7,786 bases of DNA from NCBI GenBank assembly GCA_016927095.1, contig JAFGNI010000430.1, positions 1-7,786 on the forward strand, written 5' to 3'. A program made the translations under genes and the position numbers. Below are positions 1-5,965 of the stretch, piece by piece. The stretch comes from Anaerolineae bacterium (lineage in GTDB: Bacteria > Chloroflexota > Anaerolineae > B4-G1 > SLSP01). Numbering within the stretch: the first letter of the stretch is position 1; the number at the start of each line of letters is the position of its first letter. The notes under the pieces were generated by a model. It saw only the letters and a program-made list of their open reading frames with translations, was not told the DNA's origin and ran no database searches.

Positions 1-209
1 ATGTCAGGGATGAGCAATCCAATGGTTTCCGTGCGCTGCGTGACCAGTGCCCGCGCCAGTTTGCTGGGCCGGTAACCCAGTTCCTTGATCGCGAGGAGAA
101 CGCGCTGCCTGGTCAAGTCAGACAGCTCTTCGCTCTTATTCACAACGCGAGATACGGTGCGGACGGAGACCCCTGCTCGCTCAGCTACATCGTGCATCGT
201 GACCGGCAA
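1..209 (-). CDS. LacI-family transcriptional repressor, N-terminal part (runs off left edge)
   Basis: This is the N-terminal 69 residues of a LacI/GalR-type DNA-binding repressor. The rest lies left of the window. The helix-turn-helix is plain at about residues 4-25: MHDVAERAGVS, then VRTVSRVVN. The typical linker follows (LGYRPSKLARAL, about 44-55), with the hinge-helix Leu that LacI proteins insert at the operator centre, and then the first strand of the sugar-binding core (TETIGLLIPD). I chose the TTG at 207-209 because a strong Shine-Dalgarno (GGGAGG, 215-220) sits 5 nt upstream and it gives MPVTMHDVAERAG, the usual family start. The ATG at 195-197 is only 4 codons inside and has poorer spacing. 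The effector-binding core is missing, so the ligand cannot be inferred. Family identity is secure; the regulon is unknown. Confidence 0.93.
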   Translation of the reverse strand, partial: MPVTMHDVAERAGVSVRTVSRVVNKSEELSDLTRQRVLLAIKELGYRPSKLARALVTQRTETIGLLIPD

Positions 210-246
210 AGCGTCCTCCCGGGGTAAGAGAAGCGGTCATCGGGTC

Positions 247-272
247 TGCCAACGTTGGCGCCAACGTTGGCA
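247..272. promoter_or_regulatory. Double LacI-type operator (perfect 26-bp palindrome)
   Basis: Two copies of the 12-bp palindrome GCCAACGTTGGC abut head to tail at 248-259 and 260-271, and with one flanking base each side they form a perfect 26-bp palindrome. A palindrome with a central CG and AACGTT core is the standard LacI/GalR-family operator. The site lies 38 bp upstream of the repressor's start codon, just downstream of its predicted transcription start, so binding would block the repressor's own transcription. Autoregulation is inferred from position. Confidence 0.8.
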
Positions 273-281
273 TTTGCTCCT

Positions 282-310
282 ATAATATACCAAAGCCAGG
301 TATGTGTCAA
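282..310 (-). promoter_or_regulatory. Sigma-70 promoter of the LacI-family gene
   Basis: Read on the minus strand, a consensus -35 TTGACA (305-310) is followed after 17 bp by the -10 TATTAT (282-287). Transcription would start near 275, directly before the double operator at 247-272. The -35 hexamer, spacer length and near-consensus -10 make this a strong candidate. Confidence 0.75.
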
Positions 311-345
311 TAGGCACTCACAGGGAAAATTGGAGACAGATGTGG

Positions 346-374
346 CTGGCAGTATCGGTAGATTCTGCTATACT
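346..374 (+). promoter_or_regulatory. Predicted promoter of the HD-domain gene
   Basis: The hexamer CTGGCA (346-351, 4 of 6 matches to TTGACA), a 17-bp spacer and TATACT (369-374, 5 of 6 matches to TATAAT) give a start near 381 and a leader of about 33 nt. It lies more than 70 bp from the double LacI operator, so direct control by the divergent repressor is possible only at a distance. Confidence 0.5.
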
Positions 375-413
375 CAGATCAAATCACGTGCACGTATTGA
401 GGATGCCGGCCCT

Positions 414-1166
414 ATGCCACAAACCGTTGGGAATGCTGACGACGGTCCAGATGTAGCAGCAGCAGAAGCCTATGCCCTGGAGCGATTGGAGCGCGAACTC
501 CCCCCCACGCTCCACTATCATTCGCTGTGGCACACGCACGCGGAGGTGGCACCGCGGGCGGTCTGGCTCGCGAAACGGGAGGGCCTCAGTCAGTTGGACG
601 AGGCGCTGATCACGACCGCGGCGCACTTCCACGACCTTGGCTTCACCGTGGCACGCGCAGGTCACGAGCGCACGAGCGCCAAGATCGCCGCGGCGGTCCT
701 CCCCGGTTTCGGTTACACATCGTCCCAGATCGCCGCGATCCAGGGAATGATCCTCGCGACGCGCCTGCCCCAGACCCCCCACACGTTGCTGGAGCAGATC
801 GTGGCCGATGCCGATCTCGACGTCTTGGGACGTGAGGATTTCCTCTCCCGCAACCAGGCACTCCGGCTGGAGCTCGCCGCCGCAGGCGCCACCAGCACGG
901 ATGCTGCGTGGTATTCGAGGCAGCTCCTCTTCCTCGACCAGCATCACTATTTCACGCCGACAGCACGCCGGGAGCGGGCCACAGGCAAAGCGCGCAACCG
1001 CGCTCTGCTGCACGATATCATCCGGGACTGCTGCTCGCGGGCACTGGACACGCCAACGACGCAACCCCTGTTGCACGGTCTCTCGGTACCAGGGGCGCTC
1101 CCAGCCGCGTCACCGACGTCGCCTTTCGGTGGCCTCGGTCTGGTCATGTCCCCCACCCTGCGGTAG
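414..1166 (+). CDS. HD-domain metal-dependent phosphohydrolase (predicted)
   Basis: The predicted product is a 250-residue cytoplasmic protein of the HD superfamily, which are metal-dependent phosphohydrolases. The substrate cannot be told from the sequence. Motifs appear in the expected order: the first-His region YHSLWHTHAEV (H40), the signature HFHDLGF (H73-D74), a following His in the helix AGHERTSAKIAA (H84), and the distal Asp in IVADADLDVLG (D132/D134). The domain spans about residues 25-205. The last 35 or so residues are Pro/Ser/Gly-rich and look disordered. The reading frame is open back to 255, but I chose the ATG at 414: the longer version would translate the promoter and the LacI operator, and its extra residues resemble no domain. 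A modest GAGG lies about 10 nt upstream of 414. The gene is divergent from the LacI-family gene and appears monocistronic, with REP-like hairpins downstream. The family call is good; biological role unknown. Confidence 0.82.
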   Translation: MPQTVGNADDGPDVAAAEAYALERLERELPPTLHYHSLWHTHAEVAPRAVWLAKREGLSQLDEALITTAAHFHDLGFTVARAGHERTSAKIAAAVLPGFGYTSSQIAAIQGMILATRLPQTPHTLLEQIVADADLDVLGREDFLSRNQALRLELAAAGATSTDAAWYSRQLLFLDQHHYFTPTARRERATGKARNRALLHDIIRDCCSRALDTPTTQPLLHGLSVPGALPAASPTSPFGGLGLVMSPTLR

Positions 1167-1236
1167 GCCCCTCTCACCCCAGATAGCCGGCAACACAACC
1201 GCGTTGTCCATTTTGTCGACACGCGGCGCGAGCCAT

Positions 1237-1373
1237 CGCCAAGGGCCAGACGGCCCACCGGGCCGTCTCTACCAGATGCGTACGCGCCAGCGGGCGGATC
1301 GGGGCCGTCGCCAAGGGGCAGACGGCCCACCGGGCCGTCTCTGCCAGATGCGTACGCGCCAGCGGGCAGATCG
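1237..1373 (-). repeat. Two tandem REP-like repeats, 65 bp each, period 72 bp
   Basis: The copies at 1237-1301 and 1309-1373 are 65 bp long and differ at three positions. Each contains a hairpin with 9-bp arms AGACGGCCC and GGGCCGTCT and a 3-nt loop (1248-1268 and 1320-1340). On the minus strand the hairpin of the first copy is immediately preceded by GTAG (1269-1272) and that of the second by GCAG (1341-1344). A GTAG-type tetranucleotide abutting an imperfect or perfect palindrome is the hallmark of bacterial REP elements. The first hairpin begins 82 bp after the HD gene's stop and could also limit read-through, although no T-run follows. Confidence 0.8.
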
Positions 1374-1388
1374 ACGCCATCTCCTTTT

Positions 1389-1413
1389 GTAGAGACGGCC
1401 CGGTGGGCCGTCT
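1389..1413 (+). repeat. REP-like hairpin, inverted copy
   Basis: GTAG (1389-1392) is followed at once by the same hairpin in the opposite orientation: arms AGACGGCCC (1393-1401) and GGGCCGTCT (1405-1413) with loop GGT. It faces the copy at 1320-1340 as its inverse, so the pair forms a BIME-like arrangement. Long-range pairing between the two would also be possible in a transcript. Similarity to the tandem copies is limited mainly to the hairpin and its immediate flank. Confidence 0.78.
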
Positions 1414-1484
1414 GCGCGCGGTCGGTCGCGTCCGGACGTTCGTCCCTGCGCACACGCCGCCTCCATCATTGGGCCTGTGTTGCC

Positions 1485-1535
1485 GGCAGACGCACCGGCG
1501 GCGCGTCTCTACTAGACACCTACGCTCTAGCGCGC
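1485..1535 (-). repeat. REP-like repeat, degenerate fourth copy
   Basis: This 51-bp stretch aligns without gaps to the tandem copies, at roughly three quarters identity. It keeps the same 9-3-9 hairpin geometry at 1488-1508, with one A-C mismatch in the stem. GTAG adjoins the hairpin on the minus strand (1509-1512), and the following CTAGC-like flank is recognisable. The stem has drifted, but several changes keep its pairing (for example GCGTCT against AGACGC), which suggests the structure was maintained for a time. Confidence 0.65.
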
Positions 1536-1562
1536 CCGGACTGCCCCGGTTCGAGGGGGCGT

Positions 1563-1570
1563 GCTATAAT
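1563..1570 (+). promoter_or_regulatory. Extended -10 promoter for the zinc-domain gene
   Basis: A perfect TATAAT (1565-1570) is preceded by G-C at 1563-1564, with T at 1562 giving the TGN extended -10 motif. No good -35 lies 16-18 bp upstream; the best is CTGCCC at 1541-1546. Transcription would start near 1577 and leave a GC-rich leader of about 106 nt before the gene at 1683. Confidence 0.55.
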
Positions 1571-1682
1571 GCAGTCGGACCGGTCGCGCAGGCCGGAGAG
1601 TGCACTGCCAACCCTGCCTGGGGCGGCGGCGGATCGTATGAGCCGAGGACAGGCGGGGCTTACACCACAAGGAGGCCACGCT

Positions 1683-2153
1683 ATGGTGAACCCCGAAGCC
1701 ACCATCGAGGAGAGACCAGAATCCCCGGACGAGGCGGCACGCTGTGGCGCCGGACGTCGCGCAGGAAGGGCACTGGGGCTGACCCTGCTGGGGGCGGCCA
1801 TCTTCATCCCCGCCGTCTGCTACTATCTCATGAAGCACCTCTGGGCGAAGGGGAAGGCGTCATGCACGCACGTACAGCAGCCATCAGCGCCCGAGCACCC
1901 CACCCAACGCATCACGATTCCGGTGCAGGTCGTGATGAAGCCCGAGGAGACTGCAGAGGCCGACGAAGCCGGGGGTGACGTCGCCGAACCTGAAGCGGCA
2001 GCGCCCTTTGTGGGCAGCACAGAGAGCGACAAGTTCCACCGACCAGGGTGCCGGTGGGCGCGCAACATCGACGACGCCCACCGCATCGCGTTCCCAACAC
2101 GGGAGGCAGCGCTGGAGCGGGGATACGTCGCCTGCAGCACCTGTAAGCCCTGA
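1683..2153 (+). CDS. Small membrane-anchored protein with Ada-type zinc-binding domain
   Basis: This gene encodes 156 residues with one transmembrane segment and a C-terminal metal-binding module. An acidic, charged N-terminus (1-29, ending in an Arg cluster R25/R26/R29) precedes one hydrophobic helix at about 30-50 (ALGLTLLGAAIFIPAVCYYL). A low-complexity Ala/Glu/Pro linker (about 66-108) follows. Residues 109-156 match the Ada-type zinc fold: FVGSTESDKFHRPGC, an F-x-T-R-E-A-A helix, then GYVACSTCKP. The likely ligands are H119, C123, C151 and C154. This fold is known from the methylation-sensing domain of Ada and also from many secreted or membrane nucleases and small proteins, where it is probably structural or DNA-binding. 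The methyl-acceptor and methyltransferase parts of Ada are absent. The start at 1683 has a perfect AAGGAGG 7 nt upstream; the frame is open further 5' but lacks such a site. The gene is monocistronic and convergent with the histidine kinase gene. Function unknown. Confidence 0.82.
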   Translation: MVNPEATIEERPESPDEAARCGAGRRAGRALGLTLLGAAIFIPAVCYYLMKHLWAKGKASCTHVQQPSAPEHPTQRITIPVQVVMKPEETAEADEAGGDVAEPEAAAPFVGSTESDKFHRPGCRWARNIDDAHRIAFPTREAALERGYVACSTCKP

Positions 2154-2161
2154 GAAGGGCT
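2146..2161. terminator. Short hairpin across the stop codon
   Basis: The arms AGCCCT (2146-2151) and AGGGCT (2156-2161) form a perfect 6-bp stem closed by a GAGA loop, which is of the stable GNRA type. The hairpin overlaps the TGA stop of the zinc-domain gene. No T-run follows on either strand, so intrinsic termination is doubtful. It may act as an mRNA 3' stabiliser, or be chance. Confidence 0.3.
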
Positions 2162-2178
2162 ATCAGTAGGGATTAAGC

Positions 2179-2199
2179 GCGCAGACACCCGATGTGCGC
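2179..2199. terminator. Possible bidirectional terminator hairpin between convergent genes
   Basis: The arms GCGC (2179-2182) and GCGC (2196-2199) continue into ACA/TGT (2185-2187 and 2193-2195) across a 2-nt bulge, with a 5-nt loop. It sits between two convergent genes, where a shared terminator would be expected. Neither side has a clear T-run, so this is a weak call. The rest of 2154-2276 shows nothing else. Confidence 0.22.
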
Positions 2200-2276
2200 C
2201 TGCTCTCGTCTGTACGCCCTGCGGGGGCACCGTCGGAGTCCGGTCAAACAGCTACGCCGGCGGGCCCAGGCGGACC

Positions 2277-5200
2277 CTAGATCCGGTCGTCGGCGCTGTC
2301 TTCTGGCGGGAGCGGCAGCTGGATGTAGAAGGTGCTACCGCGGTTGAGGGCACTGTCCACCCAGACGCGACCGCCGTGGCGCTCGACGATGGACTTCACC
2401 AGTGCCAATCCCAAGCCGGTTCCCTGGATGTTACCGGTTTCCCGGCGCTTGATGCGGTAGAACTTCTCGAAGAGGCGCACCTGGTCGGCAGGCGCGATCC
2501 CGATGCCTGTGTCTGAGACGCGGATCGTCGCCGTGTCCTCAGTGATGTCGAGCCCCACGGTCACCTCGCCACCCGAGGGCGTGTACTTGACGGCGTTGTC
2601 GACGAGGTTGCTGACCGACTGACGGAGCAGCGTGCGGTCACCGACCACCGTCGGCGATCCCTCAGCAGGCTCCAGCCGGAGCTCCACGCCTTTGGCGCTC
2701 GCCCGAGTGCGCATCGCCTCGACGGCCTCGACGAGGATCAGCCCCAGGCGGCAGGGCTCCTGGCGGATCCCCACCCCAGCCTCAACGCGGCGGAGATCGA
2801 GCAGGTCGCCGACCAACCCGTTCATTTGCTCTATCCCCTCAAGGATGCGCTGCATGTAGTCGCGCTGCCGGTCGTTGAGGTCGCCCACCATCGAGAGCAT
2901 GGTGGTGTAGCCCCGCATAAAGGTCAGCGGTGCCCGGAGGTCATGGGACACCGTCGCCACGAACTCCGACTTCAGCTCGTCCAGCTCCTTGAAGTGGGTG
3001 ACATCGCGCAGGACGACCACGACGCCCAGGGTCAACCCCTCATTGCTCTTGTAGGGGGCCACGCTCGCGTAGAAGGTCCGCCCATCCTCAAAGGGCACCT
3101 CAATGGAGGGAAGCGGCTCGTCGTCGTCAGCGACATCCAGCGTAGGCCGCAGGCTCTTGGGGAGCGCGATCTGATAGCGGCGCATCCTCCGCAACGTCGT
3201 CGTCTGCGTCACCAGCGCCGCCGTGAGGGGCTCAGGCATCTCCAACTCGCTGATCGGCGTCCCCATCGCGCCCCCGTCGATACCGAAGAGGCGTTCGGCG
3301 GCGGGGTTGCTCATCTGCAGCCGGCCTTCGGCGTCCACGACGAGGATTGCGTCCCGCGTGCTGGAGAGAATGGTATGCAGCCGCCGGCGCCCACCCTCAG
3401 CGGTCTGGAAGAGGCGCGCGTTCTCGATCAGCACAGCGGCCTGGTTGGCGAGCGTGGCAAGGAAGTTGACGCGGGCCTCATCAAAGACATTGGGTCGCCC
3501 GGCACCGACCCACAGAACCGCGACGGTCTTGTCGTGGTGCCGTACCGGGAAAGCGGCGGCGCTCGCCAGCGAGGGATCGACGTTGACGCTCTGCTGCGCG
3601 CGCTTGAGGTCAGGAATGATGAGAGGGTCTTGACGGCGCAGGAGCGCCACCGTCAGCGCGCGGTCGAGGGCACTGACATCGCCCTCTACGCTGCCCACGG
3701 AGTAGATCTTCGGCTGTTTGCTCTCCTCACGCAGGTGGATGAAGCGGGCAATCGATCCAGAGACCTCAACCAGGGCACCTTCGAGGATGGGAACGATGCC
3801 CCGTTCCAGGTCGAGCGTGGCGGAGACCTTCTGCGCAACGCCCAGCAGCAGTGAGAGCTCGTTCAGGCGCTCCTGCAGACGAATGCGCATCTGCTCGAAG
3901 GAGTCGCCCAGCTGGGCCACCTCGTCGTCACCGGCGATCTCAACCTTGCCCTGGAGGTTGCCCTGGGCGATGCGGTTCGCAGCCAGGGCCAGTGAGTTGA
4001 GCGGGCGGGTGATCCGCGACGAAAGGATCGGGATGACCGCGGTGAGCAGCAGACCAAAGACGATCTGGACGATCAGGAGCGAGCCTGCCGTCTTCTGAGC
4101 GGTCTCGAGCACCGTGATGTAGGGCAGCTCGAGCACGACGCGCAGGGGGATCGTGTCCAAGTGGTGGATGTACGCGAGGATGTGTTCGCCCTCAGCCGTC
4201 AGCGTTTCCAAGACCAAGCCTTGGTCGCTGGTCTCTCGCTGCGCCTGGGCGGCTTCCTCGATCGTCCGGACGGTGCGAATCTGCGTGGCATCAGGATGCG
4301 CAACCACCCAGTTGGATTCGTCGACGATGAAACCCGTGTAGTCGTAGGTAGGTGCGCCGTTGGCACCCTCGCTCGTCTTCTGCAGGGCCTGGAGCGCAGC
4401 CTGAATCTCCGGGTGGACATCAAAGAGCGCCCGACCCACAAGATAGTAGCCCGTATCACGGCCCAGATCCTCGGGATCAACGGTACCCACGACGCTGTAG
4501 CCGTTGGCCACCAGTACGGGCGTCAGCTGCAGATCCATCACGCGGGTCTCTTCCACGCCCATCCCAATATCCCGCAGCGCCTCGAGGGCAGCGAGCTCCT
4601 CCGTTGTCAGTGTGACGTCGCCCGCGGACACGGGCGTCGCCTCGACAATCTCGAACTCGCCGGCCTCCCACTGAACCAGCAGCAATTGCTGGAAGAAGGG
4701 CACCACCCGAAGGGCGATGTTGAGTGTCTGACGCTGCAGTCGGGGGTCGTCACTGAGCAGTTGTGGCTCTTCAGAGAAGGTATCGATCAGGTTCCGCCCG
4801 GTGAGGTAGAACTGCTGGATGTTCTTGGCGGCGGTGACAGCGCTCCGCTTCATCTCCTCCAGGGACTGCTCCTGCGCCAACGTGACGCTGCGGTTGGTGA
4901 CCGCAAGCACAGAGAAGAGGACGCTGATGAGCACGATCGGCACGCTCAAGACCATGAACTGCGCGCTCAGGGAGCGGCTATAGAAGGAGGTCACCTCTCC
5001 CTGCTGGGGCAGGCGCCACTTGGGATTGAGCGCGATCAGCTGGTAGAGCAGCCCGATGCCCGCCCCGACAAAGACCCACAAGGGCAATTCGTTGCGCCAG
5101 AGCACAATCACGAAGTCAATGATGTGCAGACCACCGGCGATGCGGCTGGCGGTGAGCCGGCTCAGCGAGAGCAACAGCACGGTGATCACCGAGGCCAGCG

Positions 5201-5705
5201 TGAGAGCAACCAGGGGCTGGCGGAGTCCCCGGAAGATGTCACCGCGATAGCGTTGGTGGAGGAAGACGCCGACGAGGCAGCCCCACGTAGCCAGAGATAG
5301 CACGTCGGTCACGATCAGCGGCGTGTAGCGAGCCCACGCCAAGCCTCCGATCAGCCCGGCGACGAGCCCTGGCCCGGGTCCAAAGACGTAGGCAACGGCG
5401 GCGATGACCGCGAAAGCGGGCAACGAGATGGCCGATGTGAAGGGCAGGACATTCATCGGCCCTGGGGGAATCACCACGCGCTGCGCGGGATAGACGGCTA
5501 GCAGGCGATGCAGCGGCACAACGGCGATGAGCAACACGAGGAAGATGGCCCATCCCTTGCGGTCGAGCTTGTGGAAGTCATCCCGCCGCTTCCAGAAGAT
5601 CCAAGCAAAAGCTGCCAGATAGGCAGCAAGGAGCACTAGACTGGGTAACCAGAGTGGGACTTCCAGAGAGAAGGGCCCTGGACTTCGCAGTTCATCGATT
5701 ATCAT
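2277..5705 (-). CDS. Multi-domain membrane sensor histidine kinase (Cache-HAMP-GAF-PAS-HisKA-HATPase)
   Basis: This 1142-residue kinase senses signals at the membrane and passes phosphate to an unknown response regulator. In order: a polytopic N-terminal membrane region (about seven or eight hydrophobic segments between 18 and 270, including a Gly-rich GPGPGLVAGLIGG stretch); an extracytoplasmic, probably Cache-like sensor (about 271-540, with GFIVDESNWVVAHPD); a membrane helix (541-563); HAMP (about 560-612); GAF (about 625-765); PAS (about 773-905, with an acidic insert near 853-868); HisKA with phospho-acceptor H921 in SHDLRAPL; and HATPase_c with N-box N1033/N1037, G1 DTGIGI (1065-1070), F-box LFEKFYR and G2 GTGLGL (1095-1100). 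All catalytic motifs are intact and there is no receiver domain. I chose the ATG at 5703-5705 (weak AGAG, 6 nt upstream). A TTG at 5736-5738 would add 11 residues but lacks a ribosome-binding site. Neighbouring genes give no hint of the signal. Confidence 0.95.
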   Translation of the reverse strand: MIIDELRSPGPFSLEVPLWLPSLVLLAAYLAAFAWIFWKRRDDFHKLDRKGWAIFLVLLIAVVPLHRLLAVYPAQRVVIPPGPMNVLPFTSAISLPAFAVIAAVAYVFGPGPGLVAGLIGGLAWARYTPLIVTDVLSLATWGCLVGVFLHQRYRGDIFRGLRQPLVALTLASVITVLLLSLSRLTASRIAGGLHIIDFVIVLWRNELPLWVFVGAGIGLLYQLIALNPKWRLPQQGEVTSFYSRSLSAQFMVLSVPIVLISVLFSVLAVTNRSVTLAQEQSLEEMKRSAVTAAKNIQQFYLTGRNLIDTFSEEPQLLSDDPRLQRQTLNIALRVVPFFQQLLLVQWEAGEFEIVEATPVSAGDVTLTTEELAALEALRDIGMGVEETRVMDLQLTPVLVANGYSVVGTVDPEDLGRDTGYYLVGRALFDVHPEIQAALQALQKTSEGANGAPTYDYTGFIVDESNWVVAHPDATQIRTVRTIEEAAQAQRETSDQGLVLETLTAEGEHILAYIHHLDTIPLRVVLELPYITVLETAQKTAGSLLIVQIVFGLLLTAVIPILSSRITRPLNSLALAANRIAQGNLQGKVEIAGDDEVAQLGDSFEQMRIRLQERLNELSLLLGVAQKVSATLDLERGIVPILEGALVEVSGSIARFIHLREESKQPKIYSVGSVEGDVSALDRALTVALLRRQDPLIIPDLKRAQQSVNVDPSLASAAAFPVRHHDKTVAVLWVGAGRPNVFDEARVNFLATLANQAAVLIENARLFQTAEGGRRRLHTILSSTRDAILVVDAEGRLQMSNPAAERLFGIDGGAMGTPISELEMPEPLTAALVTQTTTLRRMRRYQIALPKSLRPTLDVADDDEPLPSIEVPFEDGRTFYASVAPYKSNEGLTLGVVVVLRDVTHFKELDELKSEFVATVSHDLRAPLTFMRGYTTMLSMVGDLNDRQRDYMQRILEGIEQMNGLVGDLLDLRRVEAGVGIRQEPCRLGLILVEAVEAMRTRASAKGVELRLEPAEGSPTVVGDRTLLRQSVSNLVDNAVKYTPSGGEVTVGLDITEDTATIRVSDTGIGIAPADQVRLFEKFYRIKRRETGNIQGTGLGLALVKSIVERHGGRVWVDSALNRGSTFYIQLPLPPEDSADDRI

Positions 5706-5818
5706 AGATATCTCTTGGGCGATGAGGGCGATTGGCAACAGCTTAGTTCAGTTACAGGGCGAAGTCAAACCGCCGGCTGAACATAGCGATGAGCAATGTT
5801 GCAGTACAACCTATCTCT

Positions 5819-5846
5819 ATGATAGTCAAATAACGTTGATTGACAA
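5819..5846 (-). promoter_or_regulatory. Predicted promoter of the histidine kinase gene
   Basis: On the minus strand, TTGTCA (5841-5846, 5 of 6 matches to TTGACA), a 16-bp spacer and TATCAT (5819-5824, 5 of 6 matches to TATAAT) would start transcription near 5812, leaving a leader of about 107 nt. It lies in the AT-richer part of the divergent intergenic region shared with cysE. Confidence 0.5.
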
Positions 5847-5892
5847 CTTCAGTCTGCGTTACGATTCCGTTTCGAGAGGGGGGCGATGGGAA

Positions 5893-5920
5893 TTGACAGG
5901 GCCGGTCAACCAGGTAGAAT
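5893..5920 (+). promoter_or_regulatory. Sigma-70 promoter of the cysE-cysK operon
   Basis: A consensus -35 TTGACA (5893-5898) and the -10 TAGAAT (5915-5920, 5 of 6) are separated by 16 bp. Transcription would start near 5927, about 39 nt before the cysE start. The leader is too short for a known SAM or T-box riboswitch, so control is more likely at the promoter. Confidence 0.72.
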
Positions 5921-5934
5921 ATTGTAAGGATTCT
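5916..5934. promoter_or_regulatory. Inverted repeat over the cysE -10/start site (candidate operator)
   Basis: AGAAT (5916-5920) and ATTCT (5930-5934) form an inverted repeat with a 9-nt spacer that covers the -10 element and the predicted transcription start. That is a typical position for a repressor. Which regulator would bind is unknown; a sulfur-responsive regulator is a guess from the operon's function. Five-base arms can arise by chance. Confidence 0.35.
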
Positions 5935-5965
5935 TAGTGGAAATCCCCGCAGCCGGGAGGAGATG

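Larger units (their letters stand above)
1167..1682. other. Gene-free intergenic stretch with REP-like repeats
   Basis: Between the HD-domain gene and the zinc-domain gene I see no convincing coding sequence. Frames open here on either strand are GC-rich, repeat-derived and without recognisable domains or ribosome-binding sites. The stretch contains four REP-like hairpins (1237-1535, listed separately) and an extended -10 promoter near 1563. I see nothing in 1167-1236 and 1414-1484, and no recognisable riboswitch in the 1577-1682 leader. Confidence 0.7.

Noticed and set aside
281..286. TATAAT on the plus strand as a promoter for the HD gene
   Set aside because: It is the opposite strand of the LacI gene's -10 in a near-palindromic AT tract, and no -35 lies at a suitable distance; the site at 346-374 is better placed.
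255..413. 53-residue upstream extension of the HD-domain protein
   Set aside because: It would translate the LacI operator and both promoters, has no ribosome-binding site, and shows no domain-like sequence; the ATG at 414 fits the promoter at 346-374.
384..1076. 230-residue minus-strand open frame opposite the HD gene
   Set aside because: It is antisense to a gene with clear HD motifs, and its Arg/Cys-rich composition is typical of a GC-rich shadow frame.
1237..1413. Possible CRISPR array from regularly spaced palindromic repeats
   Set aside because: There are only two regular copies with a 7-nt gap in place of spacers, the third copy is inverted, and no cas gene is present; the GTAG hairpin pattern fits REP elements better.
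947..1469. Overlapping open frames with internally repeated peptides across the repeat region
   Set aside because: The peptide repetition comes from the 72-bp DNA repeat; there is no ribosome-binding site or domain, and several frames on both strands are open at once.
1403..1978. 191-residue plus-strand frame overlapping the zinc-domain gene
   Set aside because: It begins inside a REP hairpin, is Arg/Gly/His-rich, and is out of frame with the clearly coding zinc-domain gene.
2826..3854. 342-residue plus-strand frame inside the histidine kinase gene
   Set aside because: It is antisense to the HisKA, PAS and GAF coding region; long opposite frames are common in GC-rich genes, and it has no domain signature.
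4161..5300. 379-residue plus-strand frame inside the histidine kinase gene
   Set aside because: It is antisense to the Cache and membrane coding region; its His/Gln/Asp/Arg-rich content reflects the complement of hydrophobic and acidic codons, and no family is recognisable.
5722..5937. 71-residue plus-strand frame upstream of cysE as a leader gene
   Set aside because: It starts within the kinase gene's 5' region, crosses both promoters, lacks a ribosome-binding site, and ends after the predicted cysE transcription start.
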